From Aquimarina spongiae (GTDB lineage Bacteria > Bacteroidota > Bacteroidia > Flavobacteriales > Flavobacteriaceae), in assembly GCF_900141785.1 (NCBI RefSeq), contig NZ_FQYP01000011.1, positions 683 to 64,682 of the forward strand: 64,000 bases of DNA. Direction: 5' to 3'. Made by a program: the position numbers and the translations under genes. This document shows positions 8,911 through 18,767 of the stretch, one piece after another (positions within the stretch are counted from its first letter, which is position 1; each line of letters starts with the position of its first letter). Below the pieces are notes generated by a model, which was not told where the DNA came from, ran no database searches, and saw only the letters and a list, made by a program, of their open reading frames with translations.

Positions 8911-11133
8911 ATGGTATCTAATTTTTCCTCTAAAAACCTTTATCGTAACTTATTTATAGGTCTCTCAGTTTTTTTAGGCATTTTGATGATGTATTTGAGT
9001 ACGGACTATGGACCATTGGAAGATACAAGAATTCATCAGGATCACGGAGTAAGAATATTAAATTATTTCAAAGGAATAGATAAGAAAGCGGCATTGACTC
9101 CTGTAGATGATCAAGGCAATTATTATGATGTAAACAAAAATCTAGATAGTGAGGAACATGGGATGAATGGATTTGGAGGTTTTTTTGATTTAGTATCTAA
9201 TTTTTTACATCAATTTTATCCTTCTTCTGAAATTTACGCATTTAAAAACTTTGTTAATTCCATTTTTGGATTTTTACTTTTTTTGTTTTGTGGTTTAATA
9301 GGAAAAGAGTTAAGAAATTGGAAGTTGGGAGTTCTGACATTGATTTTTGTAACCTTAACACCTGTAATGTTTGGTTATAGTATGAATAACCCTAAGGACA
9401 TTCCTGCTGCAGCATTTTATATTATTGTAATATTTCACAACATAAAACTATTAAAAGAACTCCCAGCAATAAGTTTGAAGAGATCATTTTACCTAATACT
9501 TAATATTTCATTGTTAATTAATATTAGAGTAATAGGATTGATAACGATAGGATATGTTGTATTAGGAGTTTTTTTATGGTGGTTATTAGAGAATAAAAAG
9601 CACAATTTTACAAAGATTCATAAAAAAGACTCGCTGTTTTTGGGGAGTAAAGTATTAGCAATATGTGTGGCGTCATATATAGCGGTTAGTATTTTTTGGC
9701 CATATGCTCAAACAAATCCTTTTAAGGTTCCAATAGAAATTTTAATTAAAATGGGAGAATTCAGGGGGTTTGAGAATCTTCAGTTGTTTGAGGGTGTCTG
9801 GAAGAGTAGTTTTGACATGCCTTGGTATTATGCTATAAAAAATCTATTCATAATCATGATGCCATTGCATGCTTTTTTAGGCTTTTTTCTTATACCAATT
9901 CTTTATTTCCGAACGACAAAAGAACAGATGCTATATGTATCAATGATTTTGTTTGCTTCAGTGTTTCCAATGCTTTTGGTAGTTGTAGGAAAGCCTAATA
10001 GTCATGACGGTTCAAGGCAATTTATGTTTTCGGTAATGCCAATTGTTGTATTAAGTGCTTTTAGTTGGTATAAATTATTTGGTTTAATTCCGAAAAAGAA
10101 TCTGGTCAAGGTAGTTTTTGGGTTGATGATCCTTTTAATGCTAGAACCTTTAAGATTTATGATTCAATATCATCCTATGCAAGCTTTGTACTTTAGTCCA
10201 ATTGTGGGGGGTGTATCAGGAGCATATGGAAATTATGAAATAGATTATTATGGTGTTGCTGTCAAGCCTTCTTTAGATTGGTTAGATAAAAATGTTGGAG
10301 ACTCAAAGAACCCACCAAGAGTACGTTTGTACTATGGTAGTCAGATGAAGATAAAATCTTATTTAGATCGAAATCCTAATTTGCAATATGCTTTGTCTAA
10401 AAGAGAATCTTCTAAATGGGATTATTCAATCATCATGTTAGCCGAGGGTAAGTATAAAAGGGATCTCGATGTTAATTGGTCCCCCAAGAATACAGTCCAT
10501 GAAATAAAAGTTGATGGAATCTCTTTGTGCTATATCGTGAAAAACGACTATAAAGGAGATGATTATTTTTTAGAACTTCAACAAAACGTAGCGAATTCTC
10601 CTTCTGCAAACGGTTTTATTGACCTTGGTCTTGTTTATTTTAATAAAACAGAATATGTGCGAAGTATAGAGGCATTTAAAATGGCGATAAATATTGACCC
10701 CTCAAATAGTCTTGCGTACAATAATATTTGTTCGGCCTTTAATAGACTGAAGATGTATGAAAAAGCCCAAGAAGCTTGTGAAAAAGCAATTTCTTTACGT
10801 CCTGATTTCGATTTAGCGAAGAATAACTTGTTGGTGTCTAAGAATAGAATATCACGATCTAGAGAAGAAAATCTAACCGTAAAAGAATACCTTAATTTGA
10901 GTTATAACTACTACAGACTTGGTTTTTTTAAAGAGTGTATTGATACTTGTGAAAAATTATTAGAGATTGATCCAGATAATGTTATTGCATATAACAATAT
11001 CTGTTCGTCTTATAATAATTTAGAAGATTATGAGAACGCAATAAAAGCTTGCGAAAAAGCATTGGAAATAAATCCGAATTATGAAGTAGCGAGGAATAAC
11101 TTGGATAGTGCAAAAAAGAAGATAGGTGATTAA
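8911..11133 (+). CDS. ArnT/PMT-like polytopic glycosyltransferase (GT-C) with two C-terminal TPR modules
   Basis: I start at ATG 8911, giving 740 residues, 10 nt after wecE stops. An upstream TTG at 8872 would overlap wecE by 29 nt. The first loop carries acidic residues (GPLEDTRIHQDHGVR) as expected for GT-C enzymes, and about ten helices follow to residue 440. After a periplasmic segment, two repeated modules (AYNNICSAFNRL ... AKNNL and AYNNICSSYNNL ... ARNNL) form TPR pairs. They are nearly the same module found in the TMTC-like protein at 3826-5796. The substrate is unknown. Confidence 0.75.
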   Translation: MVSNFSSKNLYRNLFIGLSVFLGILMMYLSTDYGPLEDTRIHQDHGVRILNYFKGIDKKAALTPVDDQGNYYDVNKNLDSEEHGMNGFGGFFDLVSNFLHQFYPSSEIYAFKNFVNSIFGFLLFLFCGLIGKELRNWKLGVLTLIFVTLTPVMFGYSMNNPKDIPAAAFYIIVIFHNIKLLKELPAISLKRSFYLILNISLLINIRVIGLITIGYVVLGVFLWWLLENKKHNFTKIHKKDSLFLGSKVLAICVASYIAVSIFWPYAQTNPFKVPIEILIKMGEFRGFENLQLFEGVWKSSFDMPWYYAIKNLFIIMMPLHAFLGFFLIPILYFRTTKEQMLYVSMILFASVFPMLLVVVGKPNSHDGSRQFMFSVMPIVVLSAFSWYKLFGLIPKKNLVKVVFGLMILLMLEPLRFMIQYHPMQALYFSPIVGGVSGAYGNYEIDYYGVAVKPSLDWLDKNVGDSKNPPRVRLYYGSQMKIKSYLDRNPNLQYALSKRESSKWDYSIIMLAEGKYKRDLDVNWSPKNTVHEIKVDGISLCYIVKNDYKGDDYFLELQQNVANSPSANGFIDLGLVYFNKTEYVRSIEAFKMAINIDPSNSLAYNNICSAFNRLKMYEKAQEACEKAISLRPDFDLAKNNLLVSKNRISRSREENLTVKEYLNLSYNYYRLGFFKECIDTCEKLLEIDPDNVIAYNNICSSYNNLEDYENAIKACEKALEINPNYEVARNNLDSAKKKIGD

Positions 11134-11163
11134 TAAATACGAGTTATAAGTTAAAACTAATGG

Positions 11164-12378
11164 ATGAAAACAGATCAAACAGAATTAAATAAAGAAGTTG
11201 TTATTTCAAAATTTATTAATGGCAAAGTAGTTTTTATAATGTTTTCCATCTTTTTTTGGTTCATTATAAATTATGTAGACACCGATATGCCTGCCCATAT
11301 GAGATCTATTGTGAAGGTGAATAATGGGCAATCCTCTTACTATCCTCACTTTTTGTTTTTTTTTGTAGTAAATGCATTGTCTTTTTTTTCTAGTGATTTC
11401 AAACTGATGACTTTGGTTACATCATTAGTTTTAGGCCTAGCTTCGGCAGGTAAGTATTGGATCTCGAAAAAAATAATTTCTCAATTGATTTCGGATATTA
11501 ATTTAAAATTTAAAGATAATGTAATAACCATAGTAAGCTTTGCATTACTTTTCTGTTTTGCGATACCTGATTTTTATAATTTTTTTGTCTTAAAGCAATT
11601 ATACCTTGGAAGAACCCCTTCCGTAGTCTGGCATAACTCAACTACAATAAGCGTTTTTCCCTTTGCGATACTTCTTTTTTGGAAACAATTAAAATTATTT
11701 GATAGAAATGATCGAATTTCAATATTTGATCGAGATATCTTCTTGATTTTGGCTTTGATCATCTTAAATATTCTGATTAAGCCATCTTTTGTTTTTGTTT
11801 TCTTCCCAATTTCCGCTTTATTCATAATGATAAATACAAACTGGAAGTTAAATAAGCAATGTATTATACAGCTTTTACCCATTTTTGTTGGAGGGGTGTT
11901 TTTGCTAATTCAATATTTAGTTATTTATCAGAATCAACCAGAAACTACACAATTATCTAATAGTGCCTTAGAAATTGGAGTTCCTTTTGAGTTTTTTCTC
12001 GCATTTATTCCTGTATGGTATCTCCCGGTAGCATATTTGCTTTCGTTTGCATTACCAATTGCAGTTATATTTTATTACCGGGAAATCTTAAAGTATAAAC
12101 CATTTTTATATGCACTTTCCTTGACTTTATTTGGTATTTTGTTAAGTGCATTTTTATTAGAAGGAGGGTTAAGAAAACATCATGGTAATTTCACTTGGCA
12201 AAATATAATTTGTAGTTACTTATTGTTGTTAACGACAGTTAGTTTTTTGCTTAGAAAAGTGAAAAATCAAAGTTTGTACTCTAAGAAAAGGATTATTTTA
12301 TGGGGACTTTTTATACTTCATTTTCTTTCGGGAATATTATATTTACTTAAGATGTACTTCACCGGTAGGTATCATTAA
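11164..12378 (+). CDS. Polytopic membrane protein of the glycan island, function unknown
   Basis: 404 residues with roughly ten hydrophobic segments and a short charged N-terminus. The first loop (YVDTDMPAHMRSI) has an acidic patch followed by YYPHFLFF, which recalls GT-C glycosyltransferases or O-antigen polymerases. I cannot place it in a family. It lies 30 bp after the GT-C/TPR gene on the same strand, so an operon with wecE is likely. It converges on glsA 24 bp downstream. Confidence 0.65.
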   Translation: MKTDQTELNKEVVISKFINGKVVFIMFSIFFWFIINYVDTDMPAHMRSIVKVNNGQSSYYPHFLFFFVVNALSFFSSDFKLMTLVTSLVLGLASAGKYWISKKIISQLISDINLKFKDNVITIVSFALLFCFAIPDFYNFFVLKQLYLGRTPSVVWHNSTTISVFPFAILLFWKQLKLFDRNDRISIFDRDIFLILALIILNILIKPSFVFVFFPISALFIMINTNWKLNKQCIIQLLPIFVGGVFLLIQYLVIYQNQPETTQLSNSALEIGVPFEFFLAFIPVWYLPVAYLLSFALPIAVIFYYREILKYKPFLYALSLTLFGILLSAFLLEGGLRKHHGNFTWQNIICSYLLLLTTVSFLLRKVKNQSLYSKKRIILWGLFILHFLSGILYLLKMYFTGRYH

Positions 12379-12402
12379 AAACTGTACGGTATTTGACAAT
12401 AT

Positions 12403-13323
12403 TTAAAAAATAGACAAACCCGTAAGCGTAGTTAACCTTTCCAAAGCAAACATTCCCAATTCAGAGTTGCCTTTAGGGTTAAGTGGAGGACTCCATACTG
12501 TAACAGTATATTGCCCAGGGTGTACAGCGGTTATTCCACCTCCAACGCCACTTTTACCCGGTAACCCTACTCTAAAAGTAAATTCTCCAGCTTCATCATA
12601 AAATCCACAAGTTTGCATGATGGCATTAATTCGCTTTACTTTTTGAGGTGATAAAATTTGTTGATTATCGGATAGTTTTCTGCCTTGATTGGCATACATC
12701 ATAAAAGCGGTAGACAATTCTTTGCAAGACATTTCAACTGCACATTGAAAAATATAAAAGTCCAACACTGTTTCGATATCATTTTTGATATTTCCAAAGG
12801 ACTTCATTAGGTTCAACAAAGCTGCATTTCTGTGGCTATACTTTTTTTCAGAATAGAATACTTCTTTATTGATATCTATAGTGGTATTGTCGGTTATGGT
12901 ATGAATAAAATTGAGGAAGTCTTTTTTAGGATTCTTCAAAAGTGAAATTAGAATATCTGAAATGACCAAGGCCCCTGCATTGATAAATGGGTTTCTGGGA
13001 ATACCTTGTTCATACTCCAATTGAACAAGAGAGTTAAACGGATCCCCAGAGGGCTCAACATCTACACGTTCAAACAAACTATCGTCAATTAAGGACATTG
13101 CAAGTGTCAATGCAAAAACCTTTGAGATACTTTGGATAGAAAATCGTTCCTGGGAATTACCAAAATGATAATGCCCGGAGTTGATGCAATACAAATTCAT
13201 TCCAAATTTATCAGGACTCACTTTTGCAAGTTCAGGAATGTAAGAAGCAACAGTGCCTGTACTTTTTTTTAAGTTCAGTTCTTCTTGTATTTGATTTAGT
13301 ATAGCCTGATAATTCATTATCAA
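12403..13323 (-). CDS. glsA: Glutaminase A
   Basis: 306 residues (304 if the second ATG at 13317 is used). Serine-dependent beta-lactamase-like glutaminase. Family signatures are GTVASYIPELA, the SIQSISKVF active-site block (SxxK), EPSGDPFNSL, GIPRNPFINAGALV, SHRNAALLNLM and LPGKSGVGGGI. It hydrolyses glutamine to glutamate and ammonia in the cytoplasm. The start lies 3 nt after the pepE stop, so the two genes form a tight operon. Confidence 0.93.
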   Translation of the reverse strand: MIMNYQAILNQIQEELNLKKSTGTVASYIPELAKVSPDKFGMNLYCINSGHYHFGNSQERFSIQSISKVFALTLAMSLIDDSLFERVDVEPSGDPFNSLVQLEYEQGIPRNPFINAGALVISDILISLLKNPKKDFLNFIHTITDNTTIDINKEVFYSEKKYSHRNAALLNLMKSFGNIKNDIETVLDFYIFQCAVEMSCKELSTAFMMYANQGRKLSDNQQILSPQKVKRINAIMQTCGFYDEAGEFTFRVGLPGKSGVGGGITAVHPGQYTVTVWSPPLNPKGNSELGMFALERLTTLTGLSIF

Positions 13324-13326
13324 AAA

Positions 13327-14034
13327 TTAGTTGAGTTCACTTAAAGAACTTCCTGGTTCAATCTCGTATGGAGTTTTGTCTTTTTCAAAAATACGAGCCG
13401 TTAGATTTCCTCCTAAGGTAATTTTATCGCCTTCTACTTTTAACCAACTTCCTTCTCGTAAACCAACTACAGGTTGCGTGTTGAGATTGTGAAATTCTTT
13501 GATACGTGTCTCACGTGTTTCTCCTTTATGAGTAGAGTTGGGGTCCGGATCCAAATAGTGTGGATTAATGTTAAAAGGTACTATTCCCAAAGTTTTTAAA
13601 CTAGGAGGGTGAACAATTGGCATATCGTTGGTGGTTTGCATTGTTAAACCACAAATATTACTTCCTGCACTAGTTCCTAAATAAGGTGTACCGGACATGA
13701 CAGCATCTCTAATTAGCGGAATACATTCGTTACGATACAATTGATCTACCAACAAAAATGTATTTCCTCCACCTGTATAAATACCTTGTGCATTTTTAAA
13801 AGCTTCTTGCGCATCAGAAAACATATGAATGCTAACAATACGTTTATTTATTTTCTTGAAAATATTATTAATACCAATAGTATACTCGTCATGGGTTATG
13901 CCTCCAGGTCGAGCATATGGAATGAAAAGAACTTCGTCTTGGCCTTGGTACAATTCTTCTAATGTTTCTAGCAAATATTCTAATGGTTGGCTGCCGTGCA
14001 AGGTAGAGGTACTAGCTATAATACAATTTGTCAT
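13327..14034 (-). CDS. pepE: Dipeptidase E (alpha-aspartyl dipeptidase)
   Basis: 235 residues, the usual length for peptidase family S51. Seen motifs are VLFIPYARPGG, GIYTGGGNTFLL, the nucleophile elbow YLGTSAGSNI with the catalytic Ser, and FNINPHYLD. It cleaves N-terminal Asp-X dipeptides. It is transcribed just before glsA with a 3 nt gap. Together they suggest release and use of acidic amino acids and amides. Confidence 0.93.
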   Translation of the reverse strand: MTNCIIASTSTLHGSQPLEYLLETLEELYQGQDEVLFIPYARPGGITHDEYTIGINNIFKKINKRIVSIHMFSDAQEAFKNAQGIYTGGGNTFLLVDQLYRNECIPLIRDAVMSGTPYLGTSAGSNICGLTMQTTNDMPIVHPPSLKTLGIVPFNINPHYLDPDPNSTHKGETRETRIKEFHNLNTQPVVGLREGSWLKVEGDKITLGGNLTARIFEKDKTPYEIEPGSSLSELN

Positions 14035-14134
14035 TAATTTTTCTTATAGGTGGTTTAACTTTTTCTTATAGAGAAATACCGAGGTAAGATAAAAAAATGT
14101 AGTATCTTTTTGAAGAAAATTAACCCTGTTTATA

Positions 14135-14926
14135 ATGAAAGTAAAATTAACTGTCTTATTCATATGTTTAGCAATTACTCAATCTATTGCTCAAATTACT
14201 TCAAGAGTGATGATTGAAGGTAAAATTAGTGCACCTATTGGAGATGATGTCGAAGGTGTAGTAATTTATAATCGTAGCTCTAATAAAGGAACGATTACCA
14301 ACCAAAAAGGAGAATTTAAGATCAATGCCGGGATTAATGACAAAATAGAAATTGTGGCTATGCAATATCAACACTTTTTGGTATTAATAGACAAAGGAGT
14401 GGTCGACAGTAAGAGGTTGAATGTGTTTCTTAATGAATCTGTCAATCAATTAGAAGAAGTGGTTGTTACTCCTTATGATTTATTAGGAAATGTGTCGGTA
14501 GATGTCAAAAAAATAGGTTTTAGTGAGAGCGGTATTGGAGAGGTTTCTAAAGAAACTTCGACAAGAATTAATGACACTGACTATGATTTTAGACCGGATG
14601 AAGTGAGTGCATTAGAAAATAAAGTGTTTTTAGAAGACAGAATGATTAACGGTTTAAACTTTGTTAATCTTTTTAAATTGGTTTATAATGATAAAGATAA
14701 TTCAAAGAATAAAAAGAAACCTAAAGATATTGATGTGAAGATGAGAGATATGTACAATGACGATTTCTTCAGAAATTTTTTGGCTCTTGAGATGGATCAG
14801 ATCAATGACTTCATTTTCTTTGCAGAGGACAACGGACTGGATAACGCTTATTTCGAAACCGGCAAAGAACTCGATCTTCTTCAGTTTTTGGTATATCAAA
14901 GTAAATTGTACCGTCAGCGACAATAG
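14135..14926 (+). CDS. Secreted CarboxypepD_reg-like domain protein (first of a pair)
   Basis: 263 residues. The signal peptide ends near residue 20 (AITQSIAQ). A beta-sandwich regulatory domain at about 28-110 carries VEGVVIYNRSSNKGTITNQKGEFKI, as in the N-terminal plugs of TonB-dependent receptors. The rest is acidic and has no known fold. It lacks a beta-barrel, so it is not a receptor. It is followed 77 bp later by a diverged paralogue. Role unknown. Confidence 0.75.
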   Translation: MKVKLTVLFICLAITQSIAQITSRVMIEGKISAPIGDDVEGVVIYNRSSNKGTITNQKGEFKINAGINDKIEIVAMQYQHFLVLIDKGVVDSKRLNVFLNESVNQLEEVVVTPYDLLGNVSVDVKKIGFSESGIGEVSKETSTRINDTDYDFRPDEVSALENKVFLEDRMINGLNFVNLFKLVYNDKDNSKNKKKPKDIDVKMRDMYNDDFFRNFLALEMDQINDFIFFAEDNGLDNAYFETGKELDLLQFLVYQSKLYRQRQ

Positions 14927-15003
14927 TTTTGTAACGGTCAGATTCAGGTAACGTCTTTTACATAATGCTTAGTGGATATGATACTAAGCATTCTATCTCG
15001 TAA

Positions 15004-15762
15004 TTGATGAAGAAAACTGTTACTTTTTTTATTCTGTTGATGATGTCTGTTAGTTTTGGGAATGCCCAAATGCTTAAGGGCAGGGTAGTAGCAGATTCAA
15101 TTCAAGGGTATGCGATCAACATTGTTAATTACTCCAACCTAAAGGGAACTACTAATGACGAGAATGGGTCTTTTAGCATTCCGGCCAATGTTGGGGATTC
15201 TGTTGTCTTTTCTTCGGTTCAATACAAAGTAGTTACCCTAAAAGTAAGTGAAGAGGATCTTGATAATGAAAACTTAGAAATTGTTCTATCTGCCAAAGTT
15301 CAATTACTTGATCGTGTAAAAGTAAGTAATATTGAGCTATCTGGATATCTTAATGATGATGTGGGTAAGGTAGAATTATTACCATATGTTGATAATAAAA
15401 TTTTAGGACTTCCTTTTAGCGATAAACCTCAGCCAACACAAGTTGAACGAAGGATTTATACGGCAAAATCCGGAATTTTAGAAAGGCCTATCAATTATTT
15501 AAATGGTACTCTCAAAAAATTAAAGAGAATCAAAGCTCTTCAAGATTTGGATAAGGTGGTATATCAAGGAGAGACTTCATTTGATACCTCTTTTTTTGTG
15601 ATCGCTCTGGAGATTCCTGAGGAGTTGATCACAGATTTCATTTATTATTGTGCTGAGGATGATTACTTCAAAGATTTACTGGTGAATTCAAAAAAGTTGA
15701 GTTTGATGGACTTTTTTAAAGGTAAAGCAATATTATATCGAAAACACAAAGAGTTGGATTGA
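15004..15762 (+). CDS. Secreted CarboxypepD_reg-like domain protein (second of a pair)
   Basis: 252 residues with a signal peptide (MMKKTVTFFILLMMSVSFGNAQ). The same plan as the upstream gene: a regulatory-like domain at about 25-105 (INIVNYSNLKGTTNDENGSFSI), then a C-terminal part ending in LSLMDFFKGKAILYRKHKEL, comparable to LDLLQFLVYQSKLYRQ in the neighbour. The pair is a tandem duplication by layout. The genes 14135-18680 share a strand with gaps of 41 to 77 bp. Confidence 0.75.
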   Translation: MMKKTVTFFILLMMSVSFGNAQMLKGRVVADSIQGYAINIVNYSNLKGTTNDENGSFSIPANVGDSVVFSSVQYKVVTLKVSEEDLDNENLEIVLSAKVQLLDRVKVSNIELSGYLNDDVGKVELLPYVDNKILGLPFSDKPQPTQVERRIYTAKSGILERPINYLNGTLKKLKRIKALQDLDKVVYQGETSFDTSFFVIALEIPEELITDFIYYCAEDDYFKDLLVNSKKLSLMDFFKGKAILYRKHKELD

Positions 15763-15803
15763 TATTTTTAAGTACATTTAACCCTTTATAATTTTTTCTA
15801 AAT

Positions 15804-16310
15804 ATGAAAAAGAGCTTAGGTCTTGTGTTATGTGTTATGGTGATTACTTTGAGTTCGTTCGTTGCTCATAAGTTTTATGTCAGTGTTACACAAGTCGAAT
15901 ATAATAAAGAACAACAATCACTTCAGATTATTACCAGAGTTTTTATCGATGATATCGAAGAAGTACTCCGACAGCGATATGATGCAAAAATTCAACTAGA
16001 GCCAAATGCAGAAAGTCCAAATGTCGATGAGTATTTGGAGAAATACTTCGATCAAAAAATCACTTTTATCATTAATGGAGAAGAAAAACCTTTCGTTTTT
16101 TTAGGAAAAGAATATGAAGATGATCTGATCCTCTTATATCTGGAAATAGAAAATATAAATAGTTTAGAAACTTTTGAAATATCCAATCAAGTATTAATGG
16201 ATCTTTTTGAAGAACAACAAAATATTATTCATGTTAAAAATGAAAACATCCGTAAGAGCCTTATCCTAGAAAAAAGAAGGGATACAGGGATGTTAAAATT
16301 TAGTGAATAA
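15804..16310 (+). CDS. DUF6702-type exported protein
   Basis: 168 residues. The N-terminal hydrophobic signal leads to AHKFYVSVTQVEYN, then LQIITRVFIDDIEEVL and a C-terminal KRRDTGMLKF. This is the DUF6702 pattern commonly found next to M1 peptidases in flavobacteria. No catalytic residues can be named. It lies 63 bp before the M1 peptidase. Confidence 0.75.
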   Translation: MKKSLGLVLCVMVITLSSFVAHKFYVSVTQVEYNKEQQSLQIITRVFIDDIEEVLRQRYDAKIQLEPNAESPNVDEYLEKYFDQKITFIINGEEKPFVFLGKEYEDDLILLYLEIENINSLETFEISNQVLMDLFEEQQNIIHVKNENIRKSLILEKRRDTGMLKFSE

Positions 16311-16373
16311 ATCTTTAAGCTTTTAAAAAACAACTATTTTGCAAATCATTTCAATTAACTCAAATTCATTCCA

Positions 16374-18680
16374 ATGAAAAAGATTCTTTTACTTCTTTTG
16401 GGAGCTGTGATGGTGTCAGGGGCCTATGCACAAAACCAAGGGAACGATGGAGGTGCGCGAAGATTAGGGCACACAAATCAAAACAAGTTCAAACAAATGT
16501 ATGAGGAGTTTGCTACTCCTAATATGTACCGCACAGCTTCGGGGGCGCCAGGGCCAGCTTATTATCAGCAGCAAGCAGATTACAAAATGGATATCGAGCT
16601 AGATGATAAGAATAAAAAAATCACAGGTAAAGAAACGATTACATATACCAACAACTCTCCTGATAACTTAGAGTTTTTATGGGTGCAATTGGATCAAAAT
16701 ATGAGAGCAAAAGACTCCAAAACTCCATTAATACAACCAGATGGAGTTGCAGGAGCTGAGCAACCTGGAACTTTTGCCGCAAAATACCTTGGTTCACCTT
16801 TTGATGGAGGATTTAATATTACTGCAGTAAAAGATGCTAGTGGTAATGCGCTACAGTATACAATCAATGCTACAATGATGCGTGTAGAAATGCCAAAGAA
16901 TCTTAAGTCTGGAGAGAAATTTGTATTTTCTATCGATTGGTGGTATAACATTAATAACCATGTTCTTAAAAGAGGGAGATCTGGATATGAAGAGTTTGCC
17001 GATGGAAACAGGGCCTATGTTATCGCTCAGTTTTATCCTCGTATGGCAGTGTACAATGATGTAGAAGGATGGCAAAATCACCAGTTCTGGGGAAGAGGAG
17101 AGTTTGCATTACCTTTTGGAAACTTTGATGTGAATATCACCGTTCCTTCTGATCATATTTTGGATGCTACCGGAAAATTAACGAATAGAAAAGAGGTTTT
17201 TAGTAAGGACATGATGAGCCGTTACGAAAAGGCTAAGAAATCCTATGATAAACCAGTAGTTATAGTAAGTCAGAAAGAAGCTGAAGCAAAAGAGAAATCA
17301 TTTGCCAGCGATAAAAAGACTTGGAGATTTAGCGCTAAGAATGTTCGTGATTTCGGATTTGCTAGTTCTAGAAGATTTATATGGGATATGATGGCTGTTA
17401 AAGTTGGAGGAAAAGACGTAATGGCTGTTTCTATGTATCCAAAAGAAGGAAATCCACTTTGGGAAGATTGGTCCACAAAAGTTGTGGCAAGTACCTTAAA
17501 ATCGTACAGTCGAATGACTTTTGATTATCCATATCACAAAGCCATTTCTGTGCATGCCAAAAATCAAGGTATGGAGTATCCTATGATTTGCTGGAATTAT
17601 GGAAGACCAAATCCTGATGGTACCTACAGCGATCGAGTTAAATATGGAATGATGAGTGTGATCATCCACGAAGTTGGACATAACTTCTTCCCGATGATTG
17701 TAAATAGTGACGAGCGTCAGTGGACATGGATGGACGAAGGATTAAATACCTTTGTTCAGTATGTGGCAGAACAAGATTTTGCAGAATGGTATCCAGAAGC
17801 TGTTGCACCACTCAAAAAATATCCTTCAAGAAGAGGTCCTGCACAAAAAATAATTCCTTATATGAGCGGAAATCAGGATTTCTTATCTCCGATTATGACA
17901 CAATCTAATAATATCCACCAATTTGGGCCTAATGCGTATGCAAAACCTGCAACTGGTTTGAATATATTGAGAGAGACTGTTATGGGGAGAGAACTTTTTG
18001 ATTACTCTTTCAGAACATATTCTCAAAGATGGATGTTCAAACACCCAACTCCAGAAGACTTTTTCAGAACAATGGAAGATGCTTCCGCTGTAGATTTAGA
18101 CTGGTTCTGGAGAGGATGGTTCTACACTACCGATTATACAGATATTGGAGTAGGAGAGGTGAAGAAGTTTGTAGTATCCAAAGAAGCTACACAACAAGCT
18201 AAAGACTTTGCTGCTGCTCGCGGTGTGAGAGTTGAAGATTTTGGGCCATTAGTATTTATGGTAGAAGAAGGTAGTGACGAATACAATACGATTAAGAGTA
18301 ATGGAAACATTATTGATAATGCGAAGACCCTAAAAGAGTATGTAATGGATAACTTCTCTCTGGGAGAAAGAGAAAAATTAAAAGAGCCTAAGTATTTCTA
18401 TGAGGTTACTTTTGAAAAACCAGGAGGTTTGGTAATGCCGTTAATTGTAGAATATACTTATGAAGATGGTACTTCTGAAACGATTACTTATCCAGCAGAA
18501 ATCTGGAGAAAAAATGACACAAAAGTAAAACGTGCTATAGCTTCAGAAAAGAGTATTACCAAAATAGTGGTAGATCCAAATTTTGAGACTGCAGATATAG
18601 ATACATCAAATAACAGCTGGCCTCAAAACAATCAAATTGGTAAGTTTGATAAATTTAAAAATAAAGTGAAAGGAAAATAA
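16374..18680 (+). CDS. M1-family zinc metallopeptidase
   Basis: 768 residues with signal peptide MKKILLLLLGAVMVSGAYAQ. The zinc site is complete: H432, E433 and H436 in HEVGHNFF, with E455 in WMDEGLNTF at the expected 18-residue spacing. The usual exopeptidase GxMEN motif is weakly present as GMEYPMICW. N-terminal beta-domain features (YKMDIELDDKNKKITG) fit M1. No type IX secretion tail is seen at the basic C-terminus. It probably acts in the periplasm on oligopeptides. A strong terminator follows. Confidence 0.92.
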   Translation: MKKILLLLLGAVMVSGAYAQNQGNDGGARRLGHTNQNKFKQMYEEFATPNMYRTASGAPGPAYYQQQADYKMDIELDDKNKKITGKETITYTNNSPDNLEFLWVQLDQNMRAKDSKTPLIQPDGVAGAEQPGTFAAKYLGSPFDGGFNITAVKDASGNALQYTINATMMRVEMPKNLKSGEKFVFSIDWWYNINNHVLKRGRSGYEEFADGNRAYVIAQFYPRMAVYNDVEGWQNHQFWGRGEFALPFGNFDVNITVPSDHILDATGKLTNRKEVFSKDMMSRYEKAKKSYDKPVVIVSQKEAEAKEKSFASDKKTWRFSAKNVRDFGFASSRRFIWDMMAVKVGGKDVMAVSMYPKEGNPLWEDWSTKVVASTLKSYSRMTFDYPYHKAISVHAKNQGMEYPMICWNYGRPNPDGTYSDRVKYGMMSVIIHEVGHNFFPMIVNSDERQWTWMDEGLNTFVQYVAEQDFAEWYPEAVAPLKKYPSRRGPAQKIIPYMSGNQDFLSPIMTQSNNIHQFGPNAYAKPATGLNILRETVMGRELFDYSFRTYSQRWMFKHPTPEDFFRTMEDASAVDLDWFWRGWFYTTDYTDIGVGEVKKFVVSKEATQQAKDFAAARGVRVEDFGPLVFMVEEGSDEYNTIKSNGNIIDNAKTLKEYVMDNFSLGEREKLKEPKYFYEVTFEKPGGLVMPLIVEYTYEDGTSETITYPAEIWRKNDTKVKRAIASEKSITKIVVDPNFETADIDTSNNSWPQNNQIGKFDKFKNKVKGK

Positions 18681-18707
18681 TCCCGAACATAAAATTTTCA
18701 TAAACAA

Positions 18708-18738
18708 AGCCGTCACAAGTAATGTGATGGCTTTTGTT
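18708..18738 (+). terminator. Terminator after the M1 peptidase gene
   Basis: Stem AGCCGTCACA/TGTGATGGCT (one G-U pair), loop AGTAA, followed by TTTTGTTTT. Confidence 0.85.
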
Positions 18739-18752
18739 TTATGGATATTACC

Positions 18753-18760
18753 TATATTTG
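18753..18760 (+). promoter_or_regulatory. TATATTTG promoter box just upstream of tatA
   Basis: An exact TAnnTTTG box ends 7 nt before ATG 18768. It lies inside the longest open frame (from 18741), which argues for the downstream start and for a very short or absent 5' leader. Confidence 0.65.
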
Positions 18761-18767
18761 TATCCAT

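Noticed and set aside
8872..8911. TTG start for the GT-C/TPR gene overlapping wecE
   Set aside because: ATG 8911 lies 10 nt after the wecE stop and gives a sensible N-terminus.
14757..14951. Alternative frames over the CarboxypepD_reg-like genes and others
   Set aside because: They are shadows of the named genes without start signals or family features.
18741..18767. Upstream start for tatA at 18741
   Set aside because: It contains the TATATTTG promoter box, and its extra residues are not part of TatA.
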